Below are positions 1 through 6,186 of a DNA stretch of 6,778 bases, piece after piece; position 1 is the stretch's first letter, and every line of letters starts with the position of its first letter. Below the pieces are notes generated by a model. That model did no database searches. It saw nothing but the letters and a program-made list of their open reading frames with translations, and was not told the DNA's origin. The position numbers were made by a program, and so were the translations under genes. Source of the DNA: Collinsella sp. (GTDB taxonomy: Bacteria > Actinomycetota > Coriobacteriia > Coriobacteriales > Coriobacteriaceae); assembly GCA_019419485.1 (NCBI GenBank), contig DXZV01000056.1:1-6778 (forward strand). The letters are read 5' to 3'.

Positions 1-1578
1 AAGAAGGGCGGCGACGCTTCCGGTTCTGAGTCCGGTTCGACGCTGAACTTCTACATCAACAACCCGGTCTGCATCGACCCCTACAACGTCCAGGAGGATC
101 AGGGCACTCAGGTCGAGTACCAGCTCTTCGACGCTCTGACGGAGTACGATAACGAGAAGGGCGAGATCGTTCCGCTGGCTTGCGAGTCCTTTGAGGCTAA
201 CGACGACGCCACCGAGTTCACCTTCAAGATCAAGAAGGCCAAGTTCCATAACGGTGACGACGTTACCTCCAAGTCCTTCAAGCTCGGTTGGGAGCGCCTG
301 GTCAACACCAAGTCGGCCATCGCTACCGAGTATGGTCCTTCCGAGGTCTCCTATCACCTTTCCATGGTCGAGGGCTATGACGATCTGGTTGCCGGTAAGG
401 CTACCGAGCTGACCGGTGTCACCTGCCCGGATGACGAGACCCTCGTCGTCAAGCTGACTTCTGCCTACGCCGACTTCCCCTTCGTCGCCTCTCACCCGGC
501 TCTGTCCCCGGTTCCCGAGTGCGCCGAGACCGATGTCAAGAGCTTCTATCTTGCCCCGGTCGGCAACGGCCCGTTCATGATGGACGGTAAGTGGGAGGAT
601 GGTCAGGAGATCAACCTCAAGAAGTTCGACGATTATTATGGCGACAAGGCCAAGATCGACGCCATCCACTTCCAGGTCATCAAGGACGTGGAGACCGCTT
701 ACAAGGAGTTCCAGGCCGGTAACCTTGATGTCTGCGACGTTCCCGTTGCTCAGATCGACGCCGCCAAGAAGGACCGCGGCGAGTCCAAGGATGGCTACAC
801 CATGAGTGATGGTGCGCGCATGCTGCTCGGTTCCGAGCCTTCCACGTACTATCTGACGTGCAACACCACGGCCGAGCCGTTCAACAACGCTGACCTGCGT
901 AGGGGCATCTCCCTGGCTATCAACCGTGAGGCCATCTGCAAGACCATCTTCAAGGGCACCCGTACCCCCGCTGACGGCATCGTTCCTCCGGGAATCGCCG
1001 GCTACAAGGAGGGCGCATGGGAGTTCTGCGCCTACGACGTCGACAAGGCTAACGAGTACCTCGACAAGGTCGCTCCCGCTGGCGCTAACGGCGATCGTGG
1101 CATCAATGTGACCCTGTCCTACAACCAGGACGGCGGCCACAAGGAGATCATGGAGTCCATCATCGGCGACCTCGCCAAGGTGGGCGTCACCGCCGTCTCC
1201 GATACCCCTGAGTGGTCTGCCCTGCTCGAGCAGTATCAGAACTTCAACTATCAGTTCGGCCGTCTGGGCTGGATCGCCGATTACCCGATCATGGACAACT
1301 TCCTGTATCCGCTGTTCCACTCCGACTCCCTGGGTGGCGACAACCGCTCCGGTTACAGCAACCCCGACTTTGACGCCAAGGTTGACGAGGCCCGTGCCAC
1401 GGTTGACGACGACGAGCGTATCGCCAAGATGCAGGAGGCCGACGCCATGGTCGCCGCCGACTGCCCGGTCATCCCGGTGATGTTCTACACGCACACCATC
1501 GCTGGCTCCGACCGCGTCAAGTACCTCTACGTTGATCCGCAGAAGCACGCCGATCTGGGTACCGCTGAGCTCGCCTAA
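1..1578 (+). CDS. oppA: Oligopeptide-binding protein OppA-like, SBP family 5 (5' end outside window)
   Basis: Periplasmic-type substrate-binding protein of a peptide ABC transporter. It captures peptides outside the membrane and delivers them to the OppBC channel. The reading frame is open from base 1 and ends at TAA 1576-1578, giving 525 visible residues. The signal peptide and lipobox Cys lie upstream of the window. The first residues (KKGGDASGSESGS) are the low-complexity Gly/Ser linker that normally follows a lipid-anchored Cys, so only about 20-30 codons are probably missing. The mature fold begins with STLNFYINNPVCIDPYN, the usual family start. Other family marks are LAINREAICKTIFKG (about visible residues 305-320) and LGWIADYPIMDNFLYPLF (422-439), the typical SBP_bac_5 C-lobe motif. 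The first ATG in this frame (364) is internal, because the coding sequence upstream of it is clearly homologous. Directly upstream of oppBCDF. Peptide specificity (oligo- versus dipeptide) cannot be decided from the sequence. Confidence 0.93.
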   Translation, partial: KKGGDASGSESGSTLNFYINNPVCIDPYNVQEDQGTQVEYQLFDALTEYDNEKGEIVPLACESFEANDDATEFTFKIKKAKFHNGDDVTSKSFKLGWERLVNTKSAIATEYGPSEVSYHLSMVEGYDDLVAGKATELTGVTCPDDETLVVKLTSAYADFPFVASHPALSPVPECAETDVKSFYLAPVGNGPFMMDGKWEDGQEINLKKFDDYYGDKAKIDAIHFQVIKDVETAYKEFQAGNLDVCDVPVAQIDAAKKDRGESKDGYTMSDGARMLLGSEPSTYYLTCNTTAEPFNNADLRRGISLAINREAICKTIFKGTRTPADGIVPPGIAGYKEGAWEFCAYDVDKANEYLDKVAPAGANGDRGINVTLSYNQDGGHKEIMESIIGDLAKVGVTAVSDTPEWSALLEQYQNFNYQFGRLGWIADYPIMDNFLYPLFHSDSLGGDNRSGYSNPDFDAKVDEARATVDDDERIAKMQEADAMVAADCPVIPVMFYTHTIAGSDRVKYLYVDPQKHADLGTAELA

Positions 1579-1594
1579 GAGTTTGCAGCTTCCG

Positions 1595-1660
1595 TGAGGG
1601 TCAAGTATTTACGTAGACCTCATGGGAAACATACAGTTCCCCCTAACCTGGGGTAAACTG
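1595..1660 (+). promoter_or_regulatory. Two imperfect hairpins in the oppA-oppB spacer
   Basis: Just after the oppA stop there is TGAGGGTC (1595-1602) facing GACCTCA (1616-1622), a 7-bp stem with one bulged G and a 13-nt loop. Next comes CAGTT plus CCCC (1634-1642) facing GGGG plus AACTG (1650-1660), interrupted by a 2-nt bulge. Neither is followed by a T-run. Together with the stronger hairpin at 1675-1704 they make a structured oppA 3' end, of the kind that protects a binding-protein mRNA from decay. A weak promoter-like pair, TTGCAG (1583-1588) and TATTTA (1606-1611) with a 17-nt spacer, overlaps the first hairpin but matches consensus at only half the positions. Confidence 0.45.
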
Positions 1661-1674
1661 GCTGATGGTAATTT

Positions 1675-1707
1675 TGGGATGCCGGTCTGGCGATCGGCAT
1701 CCCATTT
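1675..1707 (+). terminator. Strong hairpin between oppA and oppB, probable attenuating terminator
   Basis: TGGGATGCCG (1675-1684) pairs perfectly with CGGCATCCCA (1695-1704). The stem continues inward by a G-T wobble, a T-A and a C-G pair to a TGGC tetraloop (1688-1691), so about 13 pairs. Only ATTTAGGTT follows, a poor U-tract, so termination is expected to be partial. Its position after the binding-protein gene fits the common arrangement in which most transcripts end after oppA and a minority continue into oppBCDF. Confidence 0.6.
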
Positions 1708-1715
1708 AGGTTAAT

Positions 1716-1730
1716 CCCTAGATAGGGGAG
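1716..1730 (+). promoter_or_regulatory. oppB ribosome binding site within a small hairpin
   Basis: AGGGGAG (1724-1730) lies 4 nt before the oppB ATG at 1735, a short spacing. CCCT (1716-1719) can pair with AGGG (1724-1727) across a 4-nt loop, which would partly mask this Shine-Dalgarno sequence. The stem is short, so any effect on oppB translation is only a possibility. Confidence 0.45.
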
Positions 1731-1734
1731 TGGT

Positions 1735-2772
1735 ATGGGTAAGTACATCGTTAAACGTGTGCTTCAGTTCATCCCGGTGTTTTTGGGCGTCACGCTGATT
1801 CTGTTCGCCCTCCAGAATATCGTGCCGGGAGATCCGATCAAGCTGATCGGTGGAGACAAGGCTCTGTCCCCCGAGGTAGAGCTTCAGCTTCGCGTACGCT
1901 ATCACCTGGTCCAGACGGACGAGGACGGTAACGCGATCCTTGACGAGAACGGCGATCCCGTTCAGACGTCGCTTGTAGACCGTTATCTGTATTACATGAA
2001 CGGTCTGCTTCATGGCGATCTGGGTAATTCGTACCAGCGCAAGCTGCCGGTTACGGAAATCTTTGCCCAGAAGTATCCGTATACGGTCAAACTCGCCGCG
2101 TGCGCCATCGTGCTCGAGGCGATCATGGGTATCGGTGCGGGTATCATTTCGGCGGTAAAGCGTTATTCCTTCTGGGATATTTTGGTAACGCTGACCACGT
2201 CGATCCTCGTTGCCGTTCCCGCCTTCTGGCTCGGCATGCTGCTGCAGCTGTTCTTCGGCGTCATCCTTAAGGATGTCACCGGCGGCGCATTCTCCATGCC
2301 GATTTCGGGTGCCGGCGGTTCCAGCTCTCAGTATCAGGATTGGATGCACTATGTGCTTCCGACCATTACGCTGGCTTCGGTTTCGACCGCTTATGCTGCC
2401 CGCATTATGCGTTCGCAGCTGCTTGACGTCATGAACCAAGATTACATTCGTACGGCAAAGGCCAAGGGTCTCTCCAATCGCGCGATCATCATCAAGCATG
2501 CGCTTAAGAATGCACTCATCCCCGTCGTTACCTATATTGGTGTCGACTTTGGCGGCATGCTTTCGGGTGCCATCCTGACCGAAACGGTCTTTAACTGGCC
2601 CGGTATCGGCTATGAGGTCTATCGCGCCATTAGCATGCGTGACTGGCCCATCGTTATGGGCGGCGTTACGCTCATCGTCGTCGTCGTCATGGTGATCAAC
2701 CTGCTCGTCGACATTAGCTATGCATTCCTCGACCCGCGCATCCGCCTTGGCGGTCCGTCGGATAAGGCCTAA
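1735..2772 (+). CDS. oppB: Oligopeptide ABC transporter permease OppB
   Basis: Inner-membrane permease that pairs with OppC to form the peptide channel. It has 345 residues, slightly longer than typical OppB/DppB (about 305-340). About six membrane segments are visible: roughly 9-30, 117-140, 148-178, 205-225, 258-283 and 306-332. The N-terminus (YIVKRVLQFIPVFLGVTLI) and the PGDP motif at 31-34 are characteristic. The EAA loop that docks onto the ATPases is residues 236-266 (DYIRTAKAKGLSNRAIIIKH, then ALKNALIPVVT). ETVFNWPGIGYEVYRAI (283-299) and the C-terminal YAFLDPRIR (329-337) are also standard family motifs. Odd: an acidic stretch at about 60-78 (TDEDGNAILDENGDPV) sits between the usual LRVRYHL and YLYYMNGLLHGDLG segments and looks like an insertion in the external region after the first helix. 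Start chosen at ATG 1735 because of the Shine-Dalgarno at 1724-1730 and because TM1 begins directly. Confidence 0.96.
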   Translation: MGKYIVKRVLQFIPVFLGVTLILFALQNIVPGDPIKLIGGDKALSPEVELQLRVRYHLVQTDEDGNAILDENGDPVQTSLVDRYLYYMNGLLHGDLGNSYQRKLPVTEIFAQKYPYTVKLAACAIVLEAIMGIGAGIISAVKRYSFWDILVTLTTSILVAVPAFWLGMLLQLFFGVILKDVTGGAFSMPISGAGGSSSQYQDWMHYVLPTITLASVSTAYAARIMRSQLLDVMNQDYIRTAKAKGLSNRAIIIKHALKNALIPVVTYIGVDFGGMLSGAILTETVFNWPGIGYEVYRAISMRDWPIVMGGVTLIVVVVMVINLLVDISYAFLDPRIRLGGPSDKA

Positions 2773-2786
2773 GGGAGGTACGTCTC

Positions 2787-3722
2787 ATGCAGGAAACTGA
2801 TTCTCAGTCTCAGGAGCAGGCTACCGCCACCAAGGCCGCATCTGCTCCCGCCAAGTCCCGCACGCTGTGGGGCGACGCTTTTAAGCGTCTTCGCAAGAAC
2901 AAGCTCGCCGTTATCGGTGTCTGCTGGATCATCGTCGTCGTTTTGGTTGCCCTGACCGCAGATCTGTGGGCTAAGCCCTGGCTCGGTTCGCCGACGGCTT
3001 CCGACTCGACCACCATGGCCGAGACGTCGCTGCTGGCTCCGTGTGCCGAGCACCCGTTTGGCACCGACGCCCTTGGCCGCGACATTCTCGTTCGTGTTAT
3101 CTACGGTGCACGTGTTTCGCTTTCCGTCGGTATTATGGCCACCGCCATCTCCACGGTGATCGGTCTGGTCATGGGCGCCCTTGCCGGTTTCTATGGCGGC
3201 ATCTGGGATACGATTATCATGCGCTGCGCGGACATCTTCCTGGCGTTCCCGTACGTGCTGTTCGTCGTCGCCATGATCGCCGTTATCGGCCGTGGTCTTC
3301 AAAATGTTTTCATCGCCATCGGTATTCTCGGCTGGCCTTCGATTGCGCGCGTCTTTAGATCCGCGATCCTCACGGTCAAAGAGAACGACTATGTTGACGC
3401 CGCCCGTGCCATGGGTGCATCCGATGCCCGTATCGTTATGCGCCATATCTTCCCGAACTCCGTTGCTTCCATCGTGGTCTACGCGACCATGAACATCGGC
3501 GGCGCTATTCTGACCGAGTCCGCTCTGTCCTTCCTCGGCATGGGCGTTATTCCGCCTACGCCTTCGTGGGGCTCCATGATTCAGGACGGTCAGCAGTATC
3601 TTCTGACTGCTCCCTGGATGATGATCATGCCCGGTCTGGCAATTCTCTCGACGGTGCTCGCCTTCACCCTGCTGGGTGACGGTTTGCGCGACGCCCTCGA
3701 CGTCAAGATGAAGGACGCATAA
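2787..3722 (+). CDS. oppC: Oligopeptide ABC transporter permease OppC
   Basis: Second channel subunit, partner of OppB. It has 311 residues, the usual family length. A Ser/Ala/Gln-rich cytoplasmic tail (1-28) leads into the OppC N-terminal domain (LWGDAFKRLRKNKLAVIG, 27-44) and the first helix (about 40-60). HPFGTDALGRDILVRVIYGA (89-108) is the diagnostic OppC/DppC motif. Further helices lie at about 110-134, 150-168, 171-190, 222-250 and 275-297. The EAA loop is 201-225 (DYVDAARAMGASDARIVMRH, then IFPNS). LSFLGMGVIPPTPSWG (247-262) and the terminal GDGLRDALDVKMK (297-309) are also family signatures. The start has a very good Shine-Dalgarno, GGGAGGT (2773-2779), 7 nt upstream and directly after the oppB stop, leaving a 14-nt gap. 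Confidence 0.96.
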   Translation: MQETDSQSQEQATATKAASAPAKSRTLWGDAFKRLRKNKLAVIGVCWIIVVVLVALTADLWAKPWLGSPTASDSTTMAETSLLAPCAEHPFGTDALGRDILVRVIYGARVSLSVGIMATAISTVIGLVMGALAGFYGGIWDTIIMRCADIFLAFPYVLFVVAMIAVIGRGLQNVFIAIGILGWPSIARVFRSAILTVKENDYVDAARAMGASDARIVMRHIFPNSVASIVVYATMNIGGAILTESALSFLGMGVIPPTPSWGSMIQDGQQYLLTAPWMMIMPGLAILSTVLAFTLLGDGLRDALDVKMKDA

Positions 3723-3724
3723 GG

Positions 3725-4816
3725 ATGAAGAAGAACAAGAACTATGTGGACCTGAAGGACCAGCCGGTTCCCGAGGGCCAGCATCTGCTCGAGGTCGATG
3801 ACCTTAAGATGTATTTCCACACCGAAGATGGCGTTGTTCGCGCTGTCGACGGTGTCTCCTACACGCTCGATCGTGGCGAGACCCTCGGTGTCGTCGGTGA
3901 GTCCGGCTCCGGTAAGTCCGTGACCGCCATGACCATCATGGGTCTTATCTCGATGCCTCCGGGAAAGATTGAGGGCGGCGACGTTCGCTATCGCGGTCGT
4001 TCTATCCTCGAGATGACCGAGGAAGAGATGCAGCACATTCGCGGTAACGATATCGCGATGATTTTCCAGGATCCTATGACCTCCTTGAACCCGGTCTATA
4101 AGATCGGCAAGCAGGTGGGCGAGGGCCTTCGTCTGCACCGTGGCTACTCCAAGCAGGAGGCGCTCAAGCGCGCCACCGAGCTTTTGGACCTCGTGGGTAT
4201 CCCCGAGCCCGAGAAGCGCGTCAATGAGTATCCGCACCAGTTCTCCGGCGGTATGCGTCAGCGCGTCATGATCGCTATGGCTCTTGCCTGCGATCCCGAT
4301 ATCCTGATTGCCGACGAGCCCACGACGGCTCTGGATGTTACCATTCAGGCTCAGATTATCGAGCTCATGCAGGAGATGCAGGAGAAGAACGGCAACGCCA
4401 TTATTATGATTACCCATGACCTGGGCGTCGTCGCCGATATGGCCGATAAGATTATGGTTATGTACGCCGGCCGTCCCGTCGAGTTCGGTACTGCTGAGGA
4501 AATCTTCTACGAGAGCCGCCATCCCTACACCTGGGGTCTTATTCGCTCCATCCCGGAGCAGGCCATCGATGAGAAGAAGCCGCTGACGCCGATTCACGGC
4601 AACCCGCCTTCGCTCATGAACCTGCCCGAGGGCTGCGTCTTCTCTCCTCGCTGCCCCTATGCGACGGACAAGTGCCGCAAGCAGCGCCCCGAGCGCGTTG
4701 TCACCGAGTCCGGCCACTATTCTGCGTGCCATTATTCCGGTGACCCCGAGTTCCTCAAGAACGCCCCTGAGACGTCCCGCACGCGCAAGGATTCCAAGAA
4801 GGGAGGCGAGGCGTAA
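3725..4816 (+). CDS. oppD: Oligopeptide ABC transporter ATPase OppD
   Basis: Cytoplasmic ATPase that powers peptide import together with OppF. It has 363 residues. All nucleotide-binding motifs are intact: Walker A GESGSGKS (58-65), Q-loop Gln115 in FQDPMTSLNP, signature FSGGMRQR (173-180), Walker B ILIADEP (193-199) with catalytic Glu198, D-loop TALD (201-204) and switch His231. The C-terminal oligopeptide/dipeptide extension carries Cys304, Cys310, Cys317 and Cys335 (GCVFSPRCPYATDKC, then SACHY). These are the conserved cysteines reported to hold a [4Fe-4S] cluster in related peptide transporters. Start: ATG 3725 lies 2 nt after the oppC stop, with AAGGA (3711-3715) inside the end of oppC acting as Shine-Dalgarno, implying translational coupling. 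The tail after about residue 340 is basic and Ser/Lys-rich (SRTRKDSKKGGEA) and is probably disordered. Confidence 0.96.
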   Translation: MKKNKNYVDLKDQPVPEGQHLLEVDDLKMYFHTEDGVVRAVDGVSYTLDRGETLGVVGESGSGKSVTAMTIMGLISMPPGKIEGGDVRYRGRSILEMTEEEMQHIRGNDIAMIFQDPMTSLNPVYKIGKQVGEGLRLHRGYSKQEALKRATELLDLVGIPEPEKRVNEYPHQFSGGMRQRVMIAMALACDPDILIADEPTTALDVTIQAQIIELMQEMQEKNGNAIIMITHDLGVVADMADKIMVMYAGRPVEFGTAEEIFYESRHPYTWGLIRSIPEQAIDEKKPLTPIHGNPPSLMNLPEGCVFSPRCPYATDKCRKQRPERVVTESGHYSACHYSGDPEFLKNAPETSRTRKDSKKGGEA

Positions 4817-5845
4817 ATGACAGACAATAACGAGCGCACTCCGCTGCTGAAGGTCGAGCATCTTTCTAAGGAGTTCCCCGCAGAGTCCGGCATGTTCGCC
4901 AAGCGTTTTTCCAAGCGCGTCGTCTCTGCTGTGAATGACATTTCGTTAGAGATTTATCCGGGCGAGACCTTTGGCCTGGTCGGCGAGTCTGGTTGCGGTA
5001 AGTCCACCACGGGCCGCACCATCATGCGCCTGACCAAGCCGACGGCAGGTAAGGTGTTCTTCCAGGGCAAAGACGTTGCCGAGATGAGCAAGCATGAGAT
5101 CAAGGACATGCGTCGTGAGATGCAGTTCATCTTCCAGGACCCCTATGCTTCGCTCAATCCTCGTATGACCATCGGCGAGATCGTCTCCGAGCCCATGACT
5201 ATTCATGGCGTGGGCACCAAGGAGGAGCGCATTGAGCGTGTCCGTGAGCTGCTGGACGTCGTCGGTCTGAACCCCGAGCACATCAACCGCTATCCGCACG
5301 AGTTCTCGGGCGGTCAGCGTCAGCGTGTCGGCATCGCCCGTGCGTTCGCTCTGAAGCCCACGCTGATCATCTGCGACGAGCCCGTTTCCGCTCTGGATGT
5401 TTCCATTCAGGCCCAGGTTCTGAACCTGCTCAAGGAACTTCAGGACAAGTTCGGTACGGCCTATCTCTTCATTGCCCACGACCTGTCCGTCGTGCAGCAC
5501 ATCTCCGATCGCGTTGCCGTTATGTATCTGGGTAAGATGGTCGAGGTTTCGGACTGGAAGACGCTCTATAGCGAGCCTCACCATCCGTACACGCAGTCGC
5601 TGCTATCTGCCGTGCCGGTTCCCGATCCGGATATTCAGAAGACCCGCAAGCGCATCATCCTCGCCGGCGATCCGCCGTCGCCGCTGGATCCGCCGACCGG
5701 CTGCCGTTTCCACACGCGCTGCCCGATCGCGCAGGGCATCTGCTCCGAGAAGCTTCCTGAGTTTAAGGTAGTTGCCCCGGGCCACTGCTGCGCCTGCCAC
5801 TTCGCGGAGCCGTTCCCGATTAAGGAATCGCACATCGACCTGTAG
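4817..5845 (+). CDS. oppF: Oligopeptide ABC transporter ATPase OppF
   Basis: Second ATPase of the transporter, expected to form a heterodimer with OppD. It has 342 residues, normal for OppF. Motifs: Walker A GESGCGKS (56-63), Q-loop Gln107 in FQDPYASLNPR, signature FSGGQRQR (163-170), Walker B LIICDEP (183-189) with Glu188, D-loop SALD (191-194) and His221. The C-terminal extension has Cys296, Cys302, Cys309 and Cys327, aligned with the OppD set, plus two extra cysteines (324, 325) in GHCCACH. Both ATP sites therefore look catalytically competent. ATG 4817 follows the oppD TAA with no gap; its Shine-Dalgarno GGGAGG (4801-4806) is inside oppD. Odd: the last codons (bases 5817-5833) form one arm of a large inverted repeat with 6014-6030, so the 3' end of the gene belongs to a palindromic structure. 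Confidence 0.96.
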   Translation: MTDNNERTPLLKVEHLSKEFPAESGMFAKRFSKRVVSAVNDISLEIYPGETFGLVGESGCGKSTTGRTIMRLTKPTAGKVFFQGKDVAEMSKHEIKDMRREMQFIFQDPYASLNPRMTIGEIVSEPMTIHGVGTKEERIERVRELLDVVGLNPEHINRYPHEFSGGQRQRVGIARAFALKPTLIICDEPVSALDVSIQAQVLNLLKELQDKFGTAYLFIAHDLSVVQHISDRVAVMYLGKMVEVSDWKTLYSEPHHPYTQSLLSAVPVPDPDIQKTRKRIILAGDPPSPLDPPTGCRFHTRCPIAQGICSEKLPEFKVVAPGHCCACHFAEPFPIKESHIDL

Positions 5846-6030
5846 TCGGTGAACCGTCCGGGCCCGCTCTGGAATTGCCTTTCAGAACGTCCTCGACCAT
5901 GGAAGCCCTCTTATCCTGCTCCTTCGGAGCTGCGGATAAGGGGGCTTCCTGGTCTGCGGAATGTTCTGAAAGGCAACTCCAGAGCGGGCCCTGCGTTAAC
6001 GCTGCAGAGGGGAGTGCGATTCCTTGATCG
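5817..6030. repeat. Outer inverted repeat spanning the oppF stop codon
   Basis: CGATTAAGGAATCGCAC (5817-5833, inside the last oppF codons) faces GTGCGATTCCTTGATCG (6014-6030). That is 16 of 17 pairs, and the exception (T5821 with G6026) would be a U-G wobble in RNA. The centre of this pair (about 5923.5) nearly coincides with that of the inner palindrome (about 5925.5), so both belong to one nested structure of about 214 nt. The strips between outer and inner arms (5834-5859 and 5992-6013) are only weakly complementary. The right strip contains a separate 10-bp palindrome, GCGTTAACGC (5993-6002). A transcript leaving oppF could fold so that its stop codon lies in the side loop of a long hairpin. 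Confidence 0.7.
5860..5991. repeat. Large near-perfect palindrome 1
   Basis: The left arm 5860-5922 and right arm 5926-5991 are almost complementary along their length, about 55 Watson-Crick pairs. The outer 29 bases (starting GGGCCCGCTCTGG) pair with a single mismatch. An imperfect patch follows (left around 5889-5896, right around 5953-5962). Then GACCA, GGAAGCCC and CTTATCC blocks pair, with a one-base bulge and one wobble, up to the apex GCTCC-TTC-GGAGC (5918-5930). There is no T-run at either end and no convincing target-site duplication. Short open frames on both strands here are by-products of the symmetry, shown by their similar peptides (GPLWNCLSE and GPLWSCLSE). Candidate identity: a dispersed palindromic repeat or MITE-like element, or a long post-operon RNA hairpin. 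Confidence 0.85.
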
Positions 6031-6057
6031 CTCACTTAATCTAATAGGACAGTTAGT

Positions 6058-6083
6058 GAGGCCGGAGCCTTGGCTCCGGCCTC
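6058..6083. terminator. GC-rich hairpin, probable opp operon terminator
   Basis: GAGGCCGGAGCC (6058-6069) and GGCTCCGGCCTC (6072-6083) are perfectly complementary across a TT centre, so about 11 pairs with a 4-nt CTTG loop. It is the most stable compact hairpin downstream of oppF. No U-tract follows (CCCATATAAG), so it is either a non-canonical terminator, as is common in GC-rich actinobacteria, or an mRNA 3'-end barrier. An alternative weaker stem, CTCACT (6031-6036) with AGTGAG (6055-6060), overlaps its first three bases. Confidence 0.6.
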
Positions 6084-6087
6084 CCCA

Positions 6088-6113
6088 TATAAGGGCTCGG
6101 TATAAGGGCTCGG
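6088..6113. repeat. Perfect 13-bp tandem duplication
   Basis: TATAAGGGCTCGG occurs twice with no gap (6088-6100 and 6101-6113). It looks like a recent slippage or duplication event. Either copy of GGCTCG can pair with the single CGAGCC at 6120-6125, so two alternative hairpins are possible. Confidence 0.9.
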
Positions 6114-6125
6114 CAAAGTCGAGCC
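6107..6125 (+). other. Small hairpin after the tandem repeat
   Basis: GGCTCG (6107-6112) pairs with CGAGCC (6120-6125) around a 7-nt loop. AT-rich sequence (ACTAAATTTATATC) follows, without a proper T-run. It may be a backup termination or processing element behind the hairpin at 6058-6083. Its function is not established by the sequence. Confidence 0.4.
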
Positions 6126-6186
6126 ACTAAATTTATATCAGCCCCCAGAACATGTTTGAGAACTGTGCATGAAGCATGTGCCCCTA

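Noticed and set aside
1711..2499. Open frame on the minus strand opposite oppB (262 codons)
   Set aside because: Antisense shadow of a well-supported permease. The translation is a polar, low-information sequence without family motifs.
2769..3446. Open frame on the minus strand opposite oppC (225 codons)
   Set aside because: Antisense shadow of oppC, rich in Asp, Asn, Gly and Arg as expected from reversing hydrophobic GC-rich codons. No domain or supported start.
3590..4861. Long open frame on the minus strand opposite oppD (423 codons)
   Set aside because: It lies antisense to an unmistakable ABC ATPase with all motifs intact. Its peptide has no recognisable family features, and it reflects GC-rich codon bias on the coding strand.
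4946..5584. Open frame on the minus strand opposite oppF (212 codons)
   Set aside because: Antisense to Walker A, signature and Walker B coding sequence of OppF. It resembles the shadow opposite oppD because the two ATPases are paralogues, not because it is a gene.
5849..6130. 93-codon plus-strand frame downstream of oppF, and a 71-codon minus-strand frame at 5820-6035
   Set aside because: Both run through palindrome 1 and give near-identical peptide pieces (GPLWNCLSE and GPLWSCLSE; VLKGNSRAGP in both), which follows from the inverted repeat. No suitable Shine-Dalgarno or domain.
6132..6140. Extended -10-like sequence TGATATAAA on the minus strand
   Set aside because: No acceptable -35 at 16-18 nt, and no gene downstream on that strand. 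It would transcribe only through the palindrome 1 region. A non-coding RNA is conceivable but unsupported.
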